Below, in pieces: positions 33,648-50,297 of a DNA stretch of 64,000 bases (position 1 is its first letter; each line of letters starts with the position of its first letter). Position numbers and translations under genes: made by a program. The stretch is from Trichaptum fuscoviolaceum (lineage: Eukaryota; Basidiomycota; Agaricomycetes; Hymenochaetales; Trichaptaceae): assembly GCA_910574455.1 (NCBI GenBank), contig CAJSYZ010000011.1, positions 620,001 to 684,000 of the forward strand, given 5' to 3'. A model generated the notes under the pieces. The model saw only the letters and a program-made list of their open reading frames with translations, searched no databases and was not told the origin of the DNA.

Positions 33648-35296
33648 CTACCTCCTCCTGGACATAGGATATGCTTCTTCGGAATCATCAAAAAACCCAC
33701 TTAGGTCAGCCGCCTCTTCGACTACAGCATCATCTTTAGGAGACATTGGGGTGCCTGCTCGCGACTTGATAGATCTGTCATCTCGCATAACAGCACTAGG
33801 ATAGCTACCAGGATTCAGTGCTCTTGTACGATCTATGCGGGTAACGAAGAGCTTGAAGAAGAGCCGAGCATTGATAGTTGATATGAGTGCCTCCGAGAAT
33901 CTACATATATTCCTTTCAGCGAGTTTAACTCATATTCCAGGCCATACTTACGCAAACCCAGATGCAGTGAGGACGAACTATTGTCCAACGTTTCATTAGT
34001 TGTCGATCAGGGAATTCAAGACGTGTCTTACATTTGAAGATGCACAGAATGCGACATTCATCATTCTGAGGCCTTACATAGGAGACCATGTTAGTCGTAG
34101 TCACACGTCATTCAACAATACGTACCCCAGATAATCTTCGAGCATACGAGTGGTCAGTGCATCCACTAACTACCAGTAACACTAATGTTACTCACGAGTA
34201 TCAATGCCGATCCATCACTTTTCACCATTTTGGCAATGCTTTGTTGTTCTCCTCGGGGCTGCGATAGGGCATTCATAAAGACAAGCATCAACGCGTACAC
34301 GTCTAGCGTTGCCTAACGAAATTGTTAGTGGACTAGTTTCAAGGCATAGAAGCTTGAGGGTTTATTACCTGTGGAAGCCATACGCCGATTAGGAATTTCG
34401 CTTCTATATTGATCGCGCACACATTAATCCCAGATACACGAACAGTCCCATCTATCGATGGCAATAAATATTCGAAACTCCGTGGTATGTCCCAATACTT
34501 ACCATGCATCTTCCTTGAAAAGAGCACAAGGAAGGGCACGCAAGCTGCATAGGCCACTATGATACCAATAACAACTGCCCTGAAGACCGCAACGCTCCTA
34601 TCCCAAAGAACGAAGATACGGATAAGGATAAGACCTGTAGAAACATCGAGGGTGAGGATTATTGTAGGAAGGAGATCGACATTGTTACATACAGTGCCAG
34701 ATTGCTTTAGTGACAAGCATTAACCCAGTGACAACTGTTGATGCATCTGCACACCTATAGCATCCACATACATACCTCTATCACCGATCCATTCCGTTTG
34801 ACGCTATTGTGGAACCCACTTCACCCGGGAAACAAAAAAAGTATAAGCACCACATATGTTTCAACAGATGCCGAGTCATAACTTACCCATGCTGAACTCA
34901 AAGGCGCCGCAGTCGTCTCGTCTATGAAGAATTATCAGCAACGAAGCTTGGCTACGAAGATAAGACAAATTACTGATGACAAGTAGAACGAGGGCCAGCG
35001 CAACGCCATAGCGACTGATGACATAGGCTGCTCGCTCTTTGTTCATTCGACGCGTCCTCCAGGCGTACATCCAAATGAATGCAGCTTCATATGGGAAAAG
35101 TAGACATAGGTCCCAAAAGAACAAAGCAGTACCGGAGACTGTTTCACAGAATAATAACTGAGATGCGAATTATGCTTCGAAAGCCTCATTTTCACGACGC
35201 ACTTGTAAGGTACTGCAAAACACGAAGAGCCGGAGCCTCAGCCGCTATTTCTGCGTGGTTTGGGTCAACATCCCCTCCTGTTGTGTTAGCCGACAT
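33648..35296 (-). CDS. DUF6533-like seven-helix membrane protein, copy 1
   Basis: A multi-exon gene starting MSANTTGGDVDPNH at 35294-35296. After a short first exon the next reads SGTALFFWDLCLLFPYEAAF, then IWMYAWRTRRMNKERAAYVI and SRYGVALALVLLVIS. This matches the pattern of the fungal DUF6533 family (D...L.DE..f.W...w...k.lyl..RY). Further helices are LDVSTGLILIRIFVLWDRSV and VIGIIVAYAACVPFLVLFSR. The last exon reads STINARLFFKLFVTRIDRTR and ends EEAYPMSRRR at 33648. About eight exons; some central ones (33900-34330) are too short to place. The function is unknown; these proteins look receptor-like but no ligand is known. Paralogue in opposite orientation at 44359-45981. Confidence 0.65.
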
Positions 35297-36080
35297 TGTT
35301 GGAGCATACAGGTGAGTAGCGCACAGGCCCAGTTTCCTCTGAGTCTCAGTACTTATGGAGGCGCTTTGCTCCCGAATCCCGCCTTCGAAACGTAGCGTTC
35401 ATAGAATCAAAATCTGTTGATGCAATCCACCGGCGGCCCTCCAAAAAAGGAGTTAAAACAAGGCAAATCTTCCCACTTCGCTATTCCCAAATAGAACATG
35501 AAGCCTTTTGTGGACCTCGACAAAGTACAGAAGCATTCAAAGACAAGCGCGATTGGTGAAGCCAATTTGAGTAATGTTAGGCGGAGCAATCAAGTCTCAC
35601 GGTCAATGCGATAGAAGATCGAGAAGGGCTCTCATGAAATCCACGATGATGCGCCGAAGCCAAAGATACCTTGTTCTTAGAGCACTACAGGTCTGAAAAA
35701 GAGCAATCAGATGTCCATTCTGACAAATGCGTGGGACATTCACCTGATGATCAATTAAAATGTGAGCGAGTGCTTTGATAGATGCAAGGCAAAATACAGT
35801 GGTTGTGCTGAATATTGTGAGCTGTTATAAATAGATAGAGTCCCATTTATGCAGATGGATCGATCTCAAGGCAGATCCAAGCGTCCGAAATTTCATGATG
35901 TGATGCTTTTGATATTTGGACAAAGTTTTGTTTATGTAATGTTGATGAGTTGTACATTCCAGAAAAAAAATGCATTTTGAAGAACACGGTACTTGTCTCC
36001 CTATGATACAGCCGAATTAGGGCCCGAAGAACACGAACTAGAGATTCTCTCACCGTCTGTCTCAATAAAGATAGCTGCCA
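35297..36080. other. Intergenic region, no feature seen
   Basis: It lies between the start of the DUF6533-like gene and the stop of the WDR48-like gene. Open frames such as 35847-36065 (minus) have no domain signal and may fall in the 3' untranslated region of the WDR48-like gene. Confidence 0.5.
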
Positions 36081-39000
36081 TCAGGTTCCGAGAGCAAATG
36101 GACTTGTCGGTAACGATCTTGGCTTTCTTCTATAGTACAACACTAGTTCGCCTGACTGTCTCCAGATGAACTGTCGCACGGCTGCAAGGGTCATGTCGAG
36201 AGGCAGGACCTGGTCATTACATAGGATTTCGTAGAAATCTTCCGCTCTCCGGCCTTGGTATTGCATATGCATAGAATGGAGTGAAAGACTGCTTGGAGAA
36301 CTACTTGGTCCGCCTGGGGATGGGACATTTGGCTGACTGTGTGGCGTCGTCGGTCTGGTGGAAGAAAATCCCTGGGTGTCAGATGACGCACGGGGCGACG
36401 GAGACTGGGCATTCGCCAATTTCTCGAGTTTCTCTTGCACCTAACTCTAATTTTAGAAGCCTTCGACGTATATATCAAAGCAAAAACGTACATGATATGC
36501 AAGCTTCCTTACCCGCAAGAAGCGGCTCGCGGAAAGCTTTGTTTGTGGTCTTTATATGATGAGTACATCGTCAGTAACCATTTAGCCATAGATAGGGCAG
36601 ATCACTCACGAGGTGACAAGCTCGGGCAACGTTTCACCATACAAGGGCAGTAATCCTGGTGGGATCTGTGCAGGTAGCATCGCGAAGCTGACTTTCGTCA
36701 GTGGGACAGGAGGTGCCTTGTTCGTGAGGAGAAACTCTAGCAACCACGGAGGTAACAATTCTTCTAGCAACGATGCATCAGCACTTGAGTTGTTGATCAA
36801 TCCACGATAGAGGGGTGTCCATCCCGAAGGAGACTCTTCCGAAATCACGATCGCAACATCAGAGGGAATGGTTAGAGGTGGCGCCTCTGAAGCTGGTGGG
36901 AAGATAAAAGGCTGAGATTTAATGCGCTGTATTAACGTCTTCGGAGGCGAAGCTGAGGTCGAGTCCTAAAATGTACAGTTAGTTACATGAACAACAATGT
37001 AATTAATCGGTACACTTACTTCCCCTTCGCTCACATCTCCGGCTGCGTTACTTTGTGCAGGAGCCTCAACTTCAGTTGCAGCCCTCCTCGAGCTCTTTCC
37101 TAAACTTTTCAACCGGCCCATAAGCCTCCCTCCGGGTGTACTTGGAGTAGCTAGTAGCTCAGCCTCTTGCGAGGTTTGCTTTGCGCTTCCGGGACCACCC
37201 CATCCAGAGAAATCATCTGGTGTCGTTTGACCAGGTGCTTGACTTGTCGCGGACTGCGCTGTCGACGGTCGTCTACGTAGAGAAAAATAATCTTGTGATT
37301 CTTTTGCAGCAGTTGATGAAGTAAGCGTTGAGGACGTAACAGTCGACCCGGACAAGGTTGAAGACACCGTGCTCAAAGAAGACGCAACCGCCGGAGCTTG
37401 TCCCAAGCTCGCAGGTAAGCCAGATTTCTCAGCGGGAGCCGCAGATAAGGCTGATCGCATCAGTGGGCGAGGAGTGAGCGCATCGCTTCCTATAGAAGTC
37501 GCAGGAGACTGCGCAATCGGAGAAAGCCCTTGAAGCCTTGGGATTGGGCCGCGGGCGGTCTTGCTCGTAGAACCTTGTGCAATTGCACCTGGTGTACGAA
37601 CGTCTGATGAGTTCTCTGTTAGAGCACGCGGGTGTCTGTACGCGGAGGGCGGCGTTTGTGAGGCCTGCTCTTCTCTGACGAACTCGTGAAAGAGGCTCCG
37701 CAGAACCCATTTTCCTATATTTACTAGAGATAAAAAGTTAAATCAAAATCAATCATAAGATTTAGATCAAAGATGACTTACAGCGCTGTTCGTCGGTGTA
37801 CGATCGCTCGATTCCATATCCCGCCTCATCTGCGAATATCTCCGACTCAAAGCAACGATCCATCAATGTGATCATTAGTTCTCCTATCTTTGTGTCAGCG
37901 CTGGCCCAAGGTAAAACGACTGCTTCTCCCTCGATCCGCTCTCGCACAGTTTCCAATGCCTGCCGTGGACTGCATTTATCAACTTCGGCGTCTCTACCCG
38001 CATGATCATTCGCAGCTGTTCCATCCGACATGCTGCTCCCTGAACTGGCATTGCGCACATCATCTCGGGTGAAAACACCGAGGCATCGAGCGCGTACGAT
38101 ATCCCATACAGCTACGGAACCGGCGGTGTCGACCGTCAGAGCATGCATTCGGTCGTTCATGATCGTCACGCGAACTAAACCGTGTTCGCCCTCGATCACC
38201 TCGTCCGGCTCAGCAATGAGCGGGGTGGCATCAGGTGCTACATCGCGTTCCTCGAACGCCTGGCGTGCGGTTAGCGGTACGGGATAATCCGGGGCTGGGG
38301 GAATCAGTGAGTTTGATGGTGTGTGAGTTGGTCGTTGTTGGAATGTGCCAGAAGTTGGTGAGCGGACTTGTCGAGGTACAGACATAATGGAGGCAGCACT
38401 ATATAACGTTGCGACGTCTGCATCGCGGCTGCGCGATGGGTTGAATCCGTGCAAGTGATGTGCATTAGGCGCAGAAAGTCGAACCAAGCTATCGTACGGT
38501 ATGCCATGAAGTACATTGTCCCAATTATCAACTGCGTCGACCATGGACGAGTTGTTTGAGATGAGAGATGCAGTTATTGAAGGTGCAGTTGAGACACCCC
38601 TTGTTCGATGAGGATTAGTAGGAGATGTAGGTGTGCGCGGCACGAATGTTTGTGCTACCGGACTTCGGGGAGACAGCTCCTCCGGGCTGGCGAGTCCACT
38701 CGTAGTTCTCGTGAGCCTCCCCTGCGGAATCTTCCACCGTCGAACACTTGAACTTCCGCTGGCTGTCCACATGAGGTTATCATCCATAACGATAATCTTA
38801 CTCACTCCCTCACTCGCGGCAATACCCTGTTCCCCTTTGTCGCCCTTGTCGCGACAGAGTACAAGGCATTCACCATCAGATATACGATCTGCGCCTTCTA
38901 CATCCACGCGACAAACATAACCTGCTCGATCGCTCGAATAAAATGTTTCGAGGGAAGGATGCGAAGAGAATAGTGACCATACTGAATCTGTATGATGAGT

Positions 39001-40288
39001 GAAGGTATGGATACAGCGTTGTGGAGAGGCTAAGGACCATAGTTTGATTGAAGCATCTGCCGACCCGGTTAAAGCCTTTAATTGCATTAGTATATGTCTC
39101 TCCAAGTTGTAGCAAAACTTACATATCGAGAATCGTCTGACATTAGAATTGCTCGTATATTGTCCGTATGCCCTACAAGTTTTCCTACGCGTTTTCCTGT
39201 GCGGGGATCCCATGTCCGTACAACTCGCTCAGGGCCACCAGAAGCTATCAAACGACCCATAGGGTCGGTTGCTAATGCGTATACTGAGCATTTCGGCCCG
39301 GGTGCATCAGGAGGGACGAGTGTCACTATCGGTTTGCCTGACGGTTGGATAATATCCCAGAGCTTGATCGTGCGGTCGAATGACCCAGATGCTACCCAAC
39401 CACGGTCACGACTGTGAATACAATGTTAATCATGCTGAAGTTGGTGAAGTAAGTTTCGTACCTCTTTGTCAGGCAACGTACGTAGTCGGAGTGTGCACCA
39501 ATAGTAACCGGATTTGAGGCGGAAGAGCTATGCGGATTCCATGCCTTTATCGTGCCGTCGGACGAACATGATATGACAGTTTGGTTATTGTTGCATAGCA
39601 GTATATCATTAATCCAGTCTGTATGAGCTTGGGTACTTTGTCTGATGTGCGTAGGCTATACATATGAGTCGGATGACAGAATGTATCATCTTAAAGGACA
39701 TACCTGTCTTTCATCAAACGCATCAATGTCTGTTTCCCATTGATCCTCAATCGCAACATCCGTTGGCCTCCCCCATTGTTTTGTACCTCGCCTTCCTCCG
39801 CTCTCTATGACGTCCCCTATGACATCTCCGTCGCTCGTAGGCCAATCTTCTTCTTCGCTATCGTCTTCCTCGTAGATAGCGTCTCCGTCCTCGTCGTCCC
39901 TCGTCAACCTCTCCCACCTCCCCGAGCGCTTCGACCTTCTGTTTCCCGGAGAGTAAGCATCATATCGTGGATCCTTTCGCTTCATGGGCACCCCAAGGTC
40001 CCAGGAGATGATCATGCCATCCCGGCCGGCAGTATAGAGGATTCCCTCGGGCGATGGACGCCCGGCCAGTTGTGTCGATTTGTCGATGGCAAACGCTGCA
40101 ACACCCAGTCGATGACGCGGATGATTAGCTCTGCCATTCGTAGGTGCGCCCCGTTCATGCTCCTCTGAGTGTACGACAATTGGTCCAATCTGACCATTGC
40201 GAGGTGTGCCGAGCGGTGGAAGTTTGAGTCGTGGAACCGTCTCTGGTGGCGGTGGAGGAATGACATACGATACGCGTTTGCGAGACAT
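36081..40288 (-). CDS. WDR48/Bun107-type WD40 protein (USP1/USP12/USP46 deubiquitinase partner)
   Basis: Begins [16 protein letters not shown] at 40288. Exon 1 (39704-40288) holds the first blade ([18 protein letters not shown]) with an acidic insert. The next exons give [69 protein letters not shown] and [17 protein letters not shown]. The long exon 37780-39080 gives [29 protein letters not shown] and later [20 protein letters not shown]. The Ser/Pro-rich part (37017-37725) is probably disordered. The C-terminus [19 protein letters not shown], then [20 protein letters not shown] and [10 protein letters not shown], matches the DUF3337 end of WDR48. In animals and fission yeast such proteins bind and activate ubiquitin proteases. 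About eight exons, roughly 1,150 residues, longer than human WDR48 (677) because of the inserts. Confidence 0.85.
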
Positions 40289-40786
40289 TATTTGTTCCTA
40301 GATCGACGCATAGGCGTTCAATAATGATACAGACAAGAAATATAAGTTAATTAGAGCTGTAGTCTTGAGCTAAGAAGTAAGAAGCACTTCATATTCGAGG
40401 CGCCTAAATTGTTGTACGCCATTTCTTGAAAAGTTGCCGAGTCCGGCTTGAAGCCTGGGAAGCCATCTTTGCTGGCAACTTCAGTAAGAAAGGGAGAAAA
40501 ATAATTGTTAGGAAACTCCTTCGTTTATACAGAGTAGACAAGGTGGTGGTAGAGCAAGGAAGAAATGAACTTGACAGCTACTACAGAAGAATGGAATGTT
40601 GACCACGCTGACTTTCAGAAGACTCGAAGTCCTCACTGAAGTTCCAAAATTCAGGGTCCTTCCCCTTCAAGTTCGTAAAGGACAGCAAGTTTTCTAACAT
40701 TCCGGTAAAGCCAAATCCTTTCAACCTACCTACACCTTCTACTGCTTGCCTGTCTGCACATTCAGTTGTGCAGATAGCGCACAAGC
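40289..40786. promoter_or_regulatory. Divergent promoter between WDR48-like gene and MEF1
   Basis: A 498-bp gap between two start codons on opposite strands, so the elements for both genes must lie here or in their 5' exons. I see no clear TATA box. The stretch next to MEF1 is pyrimidine-rich in part. No specific factor site can be claimed. Confidence 0.5.
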
Positions 40787-43591
<2,805 letters not shown>

Positions 43592-44358
43592 TCCCATCTT
43601 ACAGTAATCCTATTCTCTTTATCACATTTTATCGTTGCAGTAGATTATTTAGAGTCCTTTCTTCCCAGCTCAATACCATGTTTTAGGTGTTTTAATTCTC
43701 AGATGACCGAAGTTCTGAAACTCTTCGATCTGATATCATTGAACCTGCCCTTACGTGATACACGACAACTTGAATGCAATGCTCGACATCAATCTTTTTT
43801 TCATCTTCATCTCTCCATGCTCGCCGGTTCAACGTTTCAAGTTGCACTCCACGATTACAACTATAACGCAAGAATCACCTTACGGATGGCTTCTAAAGAT
43901 ATGATCTGATGCGTATGCTTAGCTGTGAACTGCTTGTGGATGTGTATGCAGCCATGCGCCTCATGGTCCTAGCTCAGAACTTGATTTGAACTTGTTGTGG
44001 ATCGGACTTAGAGTTTCCAACTTGCGGTTCATCAGCAACCCAATCACTCACTGCACCTTGTATAACCGTGTATTGTTCTTGCGAAGCATTGTGACTTTGC
44101 TACATAATCTTCCTCGTCGCTTTCGTTGATCAAACACTATTATATCCGATCATACATGTGCCGCCGCTTGGCCGATCAAGGAAGAGAACTTTGATTTCTT
44201 TAGATGAACCTGCTAAACGCAGAGTCACTGATTGTTGGGCATTCTAACTTGTTTATATGCTTGGATTTCCTTGCTGCTGCCAGTGGATTCCCGACTACCT
44301 CTTTCACCCCTATCTGCTCGCGAAGACGACACTGAACATTTGGAACACCTAAAACATT
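43592..44358. other. Intergenic region, no feature seen
   Basis: It holds the 3' flank of MEF1 and the promoter of the DUF6533-like gene. No open frame here has a domain signal. Confidence 0.5.
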
Positions 44359-45981
44359 ATGGACACGCAGCTGACCTCAGGGCTTCAACTGTTGCACAAA
44401 GTGCAGTATATCACAGGTTCGCAAGTGAACGAGGGAGGTCTTGATAATTTTGACCTGAACAACACGCAGTTTGTGGGGCCACCGTTCTCTTCTGGGACTT
44501 CTGTATTACCCTCCCGTACGAGGTGGCTTATATATGGTCTTACATATGGAAGAATCGCAGCCTCAGCAAGCTAAGAGCAGCCTATCTCATATGCAGATAT
44601 GGTGCCCTGCTCTCATTTGCCCTGCTGATTTTCAGTACGCCCATTTTCAAACTTGTGCAGTGGGTGGCAGTGACTAACTCGGCCTTCTCCTTAGTCGAAA
44701 CCTCTGAAATTACCCTCAATGCATCTTGGGTAGGTCTTACACATAATTGGTAACGACACAGATGAGCTAACGTCTCCCATTCCTCTCATAATATCAGTGT
44801 GTAAAACAATTCATTCTTGACCACCTTCTGACATTGCGGATATACAAAGGTGTGCCGATGTTATCTCGTCGGTAGTAGCGATGATACTTTTCACGGATGC
44901 GATGTGGCACTGTTCGTCGACTCACTCCTCTCTCAACGTATACGAGGACTGAAAAAGAATTCTGGACGAACAGGTATTACACTCTTCCGAATATTTGTCC
45001 TGTGGGATCGCAGCGCAACGATCCTCCGGTTCCTAGTCCTTGGGATTGTTGTGGCCTATACGATAACCATACCGTTTGTCGTGCTATTCTCCAGAGATGC
45101 CCATGGTATGTAGTGGCTTTTCCAAAGGTACATCTTTACTAATTTTCGCTCAAGATGGAACAACTTATGTCAACACCCCTTTCCTGAACTTGAAGGCATG
45201 TGATATACAGACCTCACCAAAGCGTTTCGCCGGAGCTGAGCTTCCTCAGGTGAGAAGCGCATCTTTGCTATCTAGAATTCGACGTTCTGAAGTTTAATCA
45301 GGCGTTACTTGACCTATATGTCTTGCTTCTCGTTGCTCTCAATGCGCTCTCGACCCCGCGTGCCGCACAACAGTCACTTTTCCGCATATTACAAAGGGAT
45401 GGGTCAACACTTTTGGCGGTAAGTCCTGTACGTTCTTATAAATCGTATTCATTGTTGAGTGTATTACAAAACTAGCTGAATTGTTGTGAGTGAAAGTGGT
45501 TGTCCGTTACTGAGTCGGATAGCTGATGTGGACACCACAAGTACTACGATTTGTTGATGTTGTTATTGACTTTACCTCCACCGTACGTTTGTCTTCAAAT
45601 TCCAGTAAGCTATATTAATGAAGTACTCCGCCCCATATAGTCTGGTCCTGGATTATCATGGTCAATGTAAGTACAGTCTTCCTTTCCTCCGCATGATAGC
45701 AATTACTCATTGCATGTATAAAGATGTGTAGATGCAATTATTGCTGCAATCGATGCCCGATTATTCTTCAGGTTCTTCTTAGAGGACGGATCTGGACTTG
45801 ACGGTAGTTATAGTGTCCAGAATACCGGCGGAGGCCGCTGCTCCGACTCCAGATTCGATCTTGGGATGAAGGACCTTCTAGGCGACAACTCGAGTAGCAA
45901 TGGAATGTCCATGACATCAACGAGATCGTCGGAAAGGAACTGCGATCACCGTGGGGATGACGGAATGAGTGTCATGTTGTG
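44359..45981 (+). CDS. DUF6533-like seven-helix membrane protein, copy 2
   Basis: Exon 1 (44359-44416) reads MDTQLTSGLQLLHKVQYIT. Exon 2 (44470-44634) reads VCGATVLFWDFCITLPYEVA, then YIWSYIWKNRSLSKLRAAYL and ICRYGALLSFALLIFS. The helix near 44970-45110 reads RTGITLFRIFVLWDRSATIL, then FLVLGIVVAYTITIPFVVLF. The last exon reads ARLFFRFFLEDGSGLDGSY and ends in a Ser-rich, probably cytosolic tail (NGMSMTSTRSSERNCD ... MSVML) at 45981. The order of helices and even exon borders match the copy at 33648-35296. The function is unknown. The tail differs completely from that of the other copy. Confidence 0.65.
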
Positions 45982-46108
45982 AATCTTGCATGTGTATCCT
46001 ACCGAACGACTGAAGACACATCCGGGATATGGCCCGCACGTTCTGTATCTATATAGAAGATGCTATAATTTATTCGATTCTTTTGCAGTGATGAGAAGAT
46101 ATAGAATA

Positions 46109-46270
46109 GACCGAATACCAATGTACAGTACATCGACCTCATGTCGGGGTGCAACTATTTTTTTCATTTTTTTGGAGATTCTGACCTAGCTCTAGCTGAC
46201 AATCGCTGATCGGCGAGAACTTGAAGAACATACCGCAATATGGGTTGCGCTAGAACTTGAATGTAGAAGG
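46109..46270. mobile_element. Small inverted-repeat element, copy 1 (MITE-like)
   Basis: About 140-160 bp repeated at 56505-56649. The conserved left part is ATCGACCTCATGTCGGGGTG followed by CAACTATTT. The conserved right part is AACATACCGCRAYATGRGTT followed by GCGC and TAGAAGG. The left end (CTCATGTCGGGGT) and the reverse complement of the right end (CTCATGTCGCGGT) form an imperfect inverted repeat. The middle has drifted. No coding capacity. The flanks 45982-46108 and 46271-46638 show no gene. Confidence 0.6.
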
Positions 46271-46638
46271 CCCCCCTCTTACCCCGCTATAATCTTGTTC
46301 TTTTTTGCGTATGTAGCCATATGTATGGCCTGTACAACTGATGTGAAGTAGAACTTGGTTATACATACTTATATCAATGAAGAGAAATATCCTGGGACCT
46401 GATGGCATGTCTATTGAGTCACTGTGTGAGCATACCATGCATACATAACATCCGCTGCGACCGCAATCATTTAAGGCGTAGTACAAATTGCAATATAGTA
46501 TTAGTAAGAAAAAAAAGAACATACTCCTTCAACTAAAGCGCCATCATTTCAAACATATCAAAAAAGAGGAGAATAACAAGACCAGGAGCGAACATGTGGC
46601 TACCACTGGCGACCTGGCGAACAGCTATATTTATATGA

Positions 46639-49600
46639 TCAATACGTTCTGCCATAGCCCTGCTGTCGTTGAGGTACTGTGGTACGAGCACCAGCGCCGA
46701 GACCTGCACTCTCAACAGAAGTGTCATCTGACGGTCGAGACAGGGTCGGTGAGGGGTGACGCACGTTCGTCAAACGTACCATGTCGTCGTCCTGCCCTCC
46801 CAGGTGCGTTAGATATCTAGGAACCCTAACACCGCATGAGACAGGGTCTCCGCCTTCTTCAGTGAAATACGGAGCCTGAACATTGTTGTTTCGAGCACGA
46901 AGGGAAACGGGCGTAGGGTTTTTAGAAGACCCTTCGAGTCCAAACGCTTCGCTAAAGTTCGTCTTCCCTCCATCGCGTGTTGGGATAGAGGGTGCAATGG
47001 TTGAGACGTGGGTCCCTGGCTTGTGTCGGATGAAATCGATGAGGAACTTCGAAGATGTCAAGATTTCGTAGGCGAAATCGGCTTTGGGGAGAATCCGGCG
47101 TATGAGTGGAAGCTAATGGTTGGTAACTTGGTAACTTACAGTAGTTGATACTGTCCCAGAGAGGCTTCCAGATACTAGTCCTTGTTTCCGGTTCGAGTTT
47201 CTTGTACTCGCTATATGGATAGGCCCACATCATAGCGACTGCAAAGAAGACCATCTAGCGCAAGTGAAAATCGACGAAGGAGTTCAAATTTAGTGTATGC
47301 GGTATTTACCTCTATACAGACAGTAAGTGCTATCAGTCCGTCGGCGATATTCGTTGCTGTCCAATATTTTGATGCTTTGATAGTGGAAGGTTGGTATCTA
47401 CTTTGCTATCAGATGAGGAGAAAACAAACCCTTGATAACATGTCCTTGTAAAATATTGATCTGTAATGATAATGATGAATGTTATTATATCAATCTTGCA
47501 AAAGTACGTACCACAAATGATAGAGTGATGTAATTCAATACGATGAAATGAATGCACGAAAACTTCGCAGAAGGCCGCCGGCCTTTCAATTCTTCGGCCA
47601 CCAATCCGCGAAAGACTTGAAACGCATAAGCACTTATACTGTACTCCCCGTACACATGAGATATCTTCGTTAGTCTTTGGTCTTCTCTTCGATGTATAAA
47701 AGAGGATGAATCCGATGGGAAGAATGCCAGCGGTGAAAATGGACAAAGGGTGGATGAAACGCTCACTTTGAACTAACCAAAGACACGAATTCCAGGTATA
47801 CACGAGAGTAGCGGAAGCTGAAAGTATCGCACAAGACGTCGTACTTCTGGCATATGACCCCAACAATCGATACTACTATATGGTGCCCAATTCCAGATGT
47901 CAGGCAAACAAGCGTAAGCGCATTGTGCCAGCGTTGTGTCATAGATATACTCGGAATACAGATTAAACTCACAGGGCTGAACGATTGTATATTGCAGGAC
48001 TAACCACTATAGAATGAACCATCATTCGGATAAATCGCATTTCAAAATTTGTCCTGGAACCAAGGATCGACAGGAAATACGTACCTTTATCATATACATG
48101 AAATATACCTGGATAAGGAAAACGCAAACACTCAATACTTTTGGAAAGTGACGGCTGTTGAAGGAGTATACCTTTGTAGGTCTGTACCTCCAACAACAGA
48201 ACTATGATTAAAAGTTTTTAGTCAAATATTATTAAATAACTGAAGAGAAAAAGAAACAGAGATTTTAGTCGCTATCCGGGAGGGTAAATTTGAAAAAAAA
48301 GAGGAAGATGTTAAATATACAAAAAGGATAAAGGAACACACAGGAATCGGTAAAGATTTTTTATCCTTCCGCAATAATGCTTTGGATGCATCGTGTTCGG
48401 TGGCCATATCGGCGACATATTCAATGATGAGGAGCCTAGTGTACATTTGATATTGTCATTTCATACAGAGGAGATTTGAAGAATGGTAACATACATGAAT
48501 GCTGAGGTTGCGACCGCCTTGAAAGTACAATGTACTTAGGACGTGATGGAAACGAGGCCATTGGTGAACGGAAACCGACGTACTTCATAAACTTGAAAGA
48601 CCGAGTTCAGAAAGGTCAAATCAGTATTAAAGATGACACGAGAAAGCGCGATTTGGGTCGGGTCCAAGGGGATTGGTAAAAAATTAGCTGGTGTACTTAC
48701 TGCTTATGGTGAGGCTATAGTATGTATAGCTGCGAAAAAAGCGATACGAAAGGAAAGAGATGATCGCGTAAACAGATGGCATATATAATATGCGAATGCT
48801 TGATGATTCAAGATATGATGAATGTCGCCGTTTCCAATCCGATTGTCAGAAGAGTTTGTACCGACACGGGAGGGTTGAAGTAGAATAATCAATAAAAAAG
48901 GAACGAGTCCGACCATGGATGACCTTACATCTGTCTCTGTTCGGATGGCACGATATAGTGTCTGTTATAAAGAATAATATGGCCCAGTCTCATCAGTTTT
49001 ATGTCGCTTGAACATGGTAAACACGATGTTAGGGAGCAGGGCCACACCTGCAATGTAGTAATACGCTTATGATCGATATGATCACGGTCTATGAGATCAG
49101 AAGTAAGCTTCGCTCAGAATCATAGGTGGTAGAAAAAGAAGATGTTGGGTAGAGATAAGGGAATAAAGTAATCTGACGAGCTAGCATAATGTCAGTGTTG
49201 CTGCTTGCTTCAGATGTCTATAACACCAGAGACGTTTTCCCAAAGTCGCAGAGCCATTGCATATGCCATCTATTTTGCTCTGAAAATGGCTCTGCAAAGG
49301 AAACCCCAAACGGACCTCTCGGCCTTACATTAGTGGTGCCAAGAAAACAATGACAAAAGAGTAGAATGAAGCTCCATGTGTTGAATGCAGACAACAATCA
49401 CCACGAAGTCTAATGAAATGTGGTGGCCGTTATTCAGATTGGCTGAGACTAAACAACTCACCAGAACTGCACAACCTCCAGAAATCGCCCAACCAATCCG
49501 ATGTCTGTGTCCATCAGAGAAATTCCGGAGTCATAATTGAGTAAGTGAGGGGTATGTAAAGTGAGCATAAAAGAAAACAACTAACGTATCCCAGTTGACG

Positions 49601-49671
49601 CCGCCCGAAGACCAGAATGAGGATTGGTCGACAGCAGTGTTGTTTTCCAGACTTGGGGGGCAGTGGACCAT
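46639..49671 (-). CDS. TMEM184 / organic solute transporter alpha family membrane protein
   Basis: Many short exons on the minus strand, starting MVHCPPSLENNTAVDQS at 49671. Recognisable order: HRIGWAISGGCAVL; HYIVPSEQRQ joined to IIRILYMPSVYAIISFLSYR then FFRSYTYYSL; VYEAVATSAFM and LLIIEYVADMATEHDASK; FCCWRYRPTK, VYFMYMIK, WLVLQYTIVQP; ICQKYDVLCDTFSFRYSRVY; RRPSAKFSCIHFIVLNYITL; MVFFAVAMMWAYPYSEYK; and DFAYEILTSSKFLIDFIRHK before a polar tail ending at 46639. This is the TMEM184/DUF300 signature (QRxIIRIL.mvPvYa.iS, ...E.VFFA.AM..A...Y). Animal relatives (Ost-alpha) move steroids and bile acids at the plasma membrane, but the fungal substrate is unknown. The exon after HRIGWAISGGCAVL is not placed with certainty. 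The intron in the QRQ|II motif is about 125 nt. Confidence 0.85.
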
Positions 49672-50297
49672 CTTAGCGAGGCACAATTGTAACAAAGAGA
49701 GATGAAGGAGGAGCCCAACCTTTATTGCATACTGTTCACCCCATATTCTTTCTCCTCACATTGATGGAGTAAGTTCGCTTCCTCGCGGGCGGAGGTTGTA
49801 TACTGACACTAGTATCAAGTAGCTTCAATGAAGTGATTGTACTCCGGCGGGGCAGTTACTTCACTCGATATACAAGAATGAAAGGAGCGGTTGTGGTCTG
49901 CCTTCAACTCGAGGCATCCATCCACGTTGTGATATTAGTACTGCTGACAGTGTTCCTCGGTAGCTCCAGTTTAGCGCAAGATGCTAAGCAGTCATGAGGT
50001 ACTGTCAGAAGAAGTTGGTCAGTTTAGGCTTGTTAAAGATGAATAAAAGAGCGAAGAGTCGAATATTGTCAGAGTTGATGCCTTTCAGCACCATACCTAG
50101 GACTCTAGGAGAGTCTCAGACATACATCGTGTGGGAGCCAATGGGTGGAGTCGGCAGTAGAACTTCAGCTAAGTAGTCAAGTGGTTTCTGAGACACGTTT
50201 CAATATCCATCAGTCACATGAAAAATTTCACAGAGAACCTGAAGTATCGAACTTACCACTGGCATGTTATAAGGACTCCGCTACTAGATTTGGACAA
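49672..50297. other. Intergenic region, no feature seen
   Basis: It holds the probable promoter of the TMEM184-like gene (starts at 49671, minus) and then sequence up to the first repeated element. Short open frames are not supported. Confidence 0.5.
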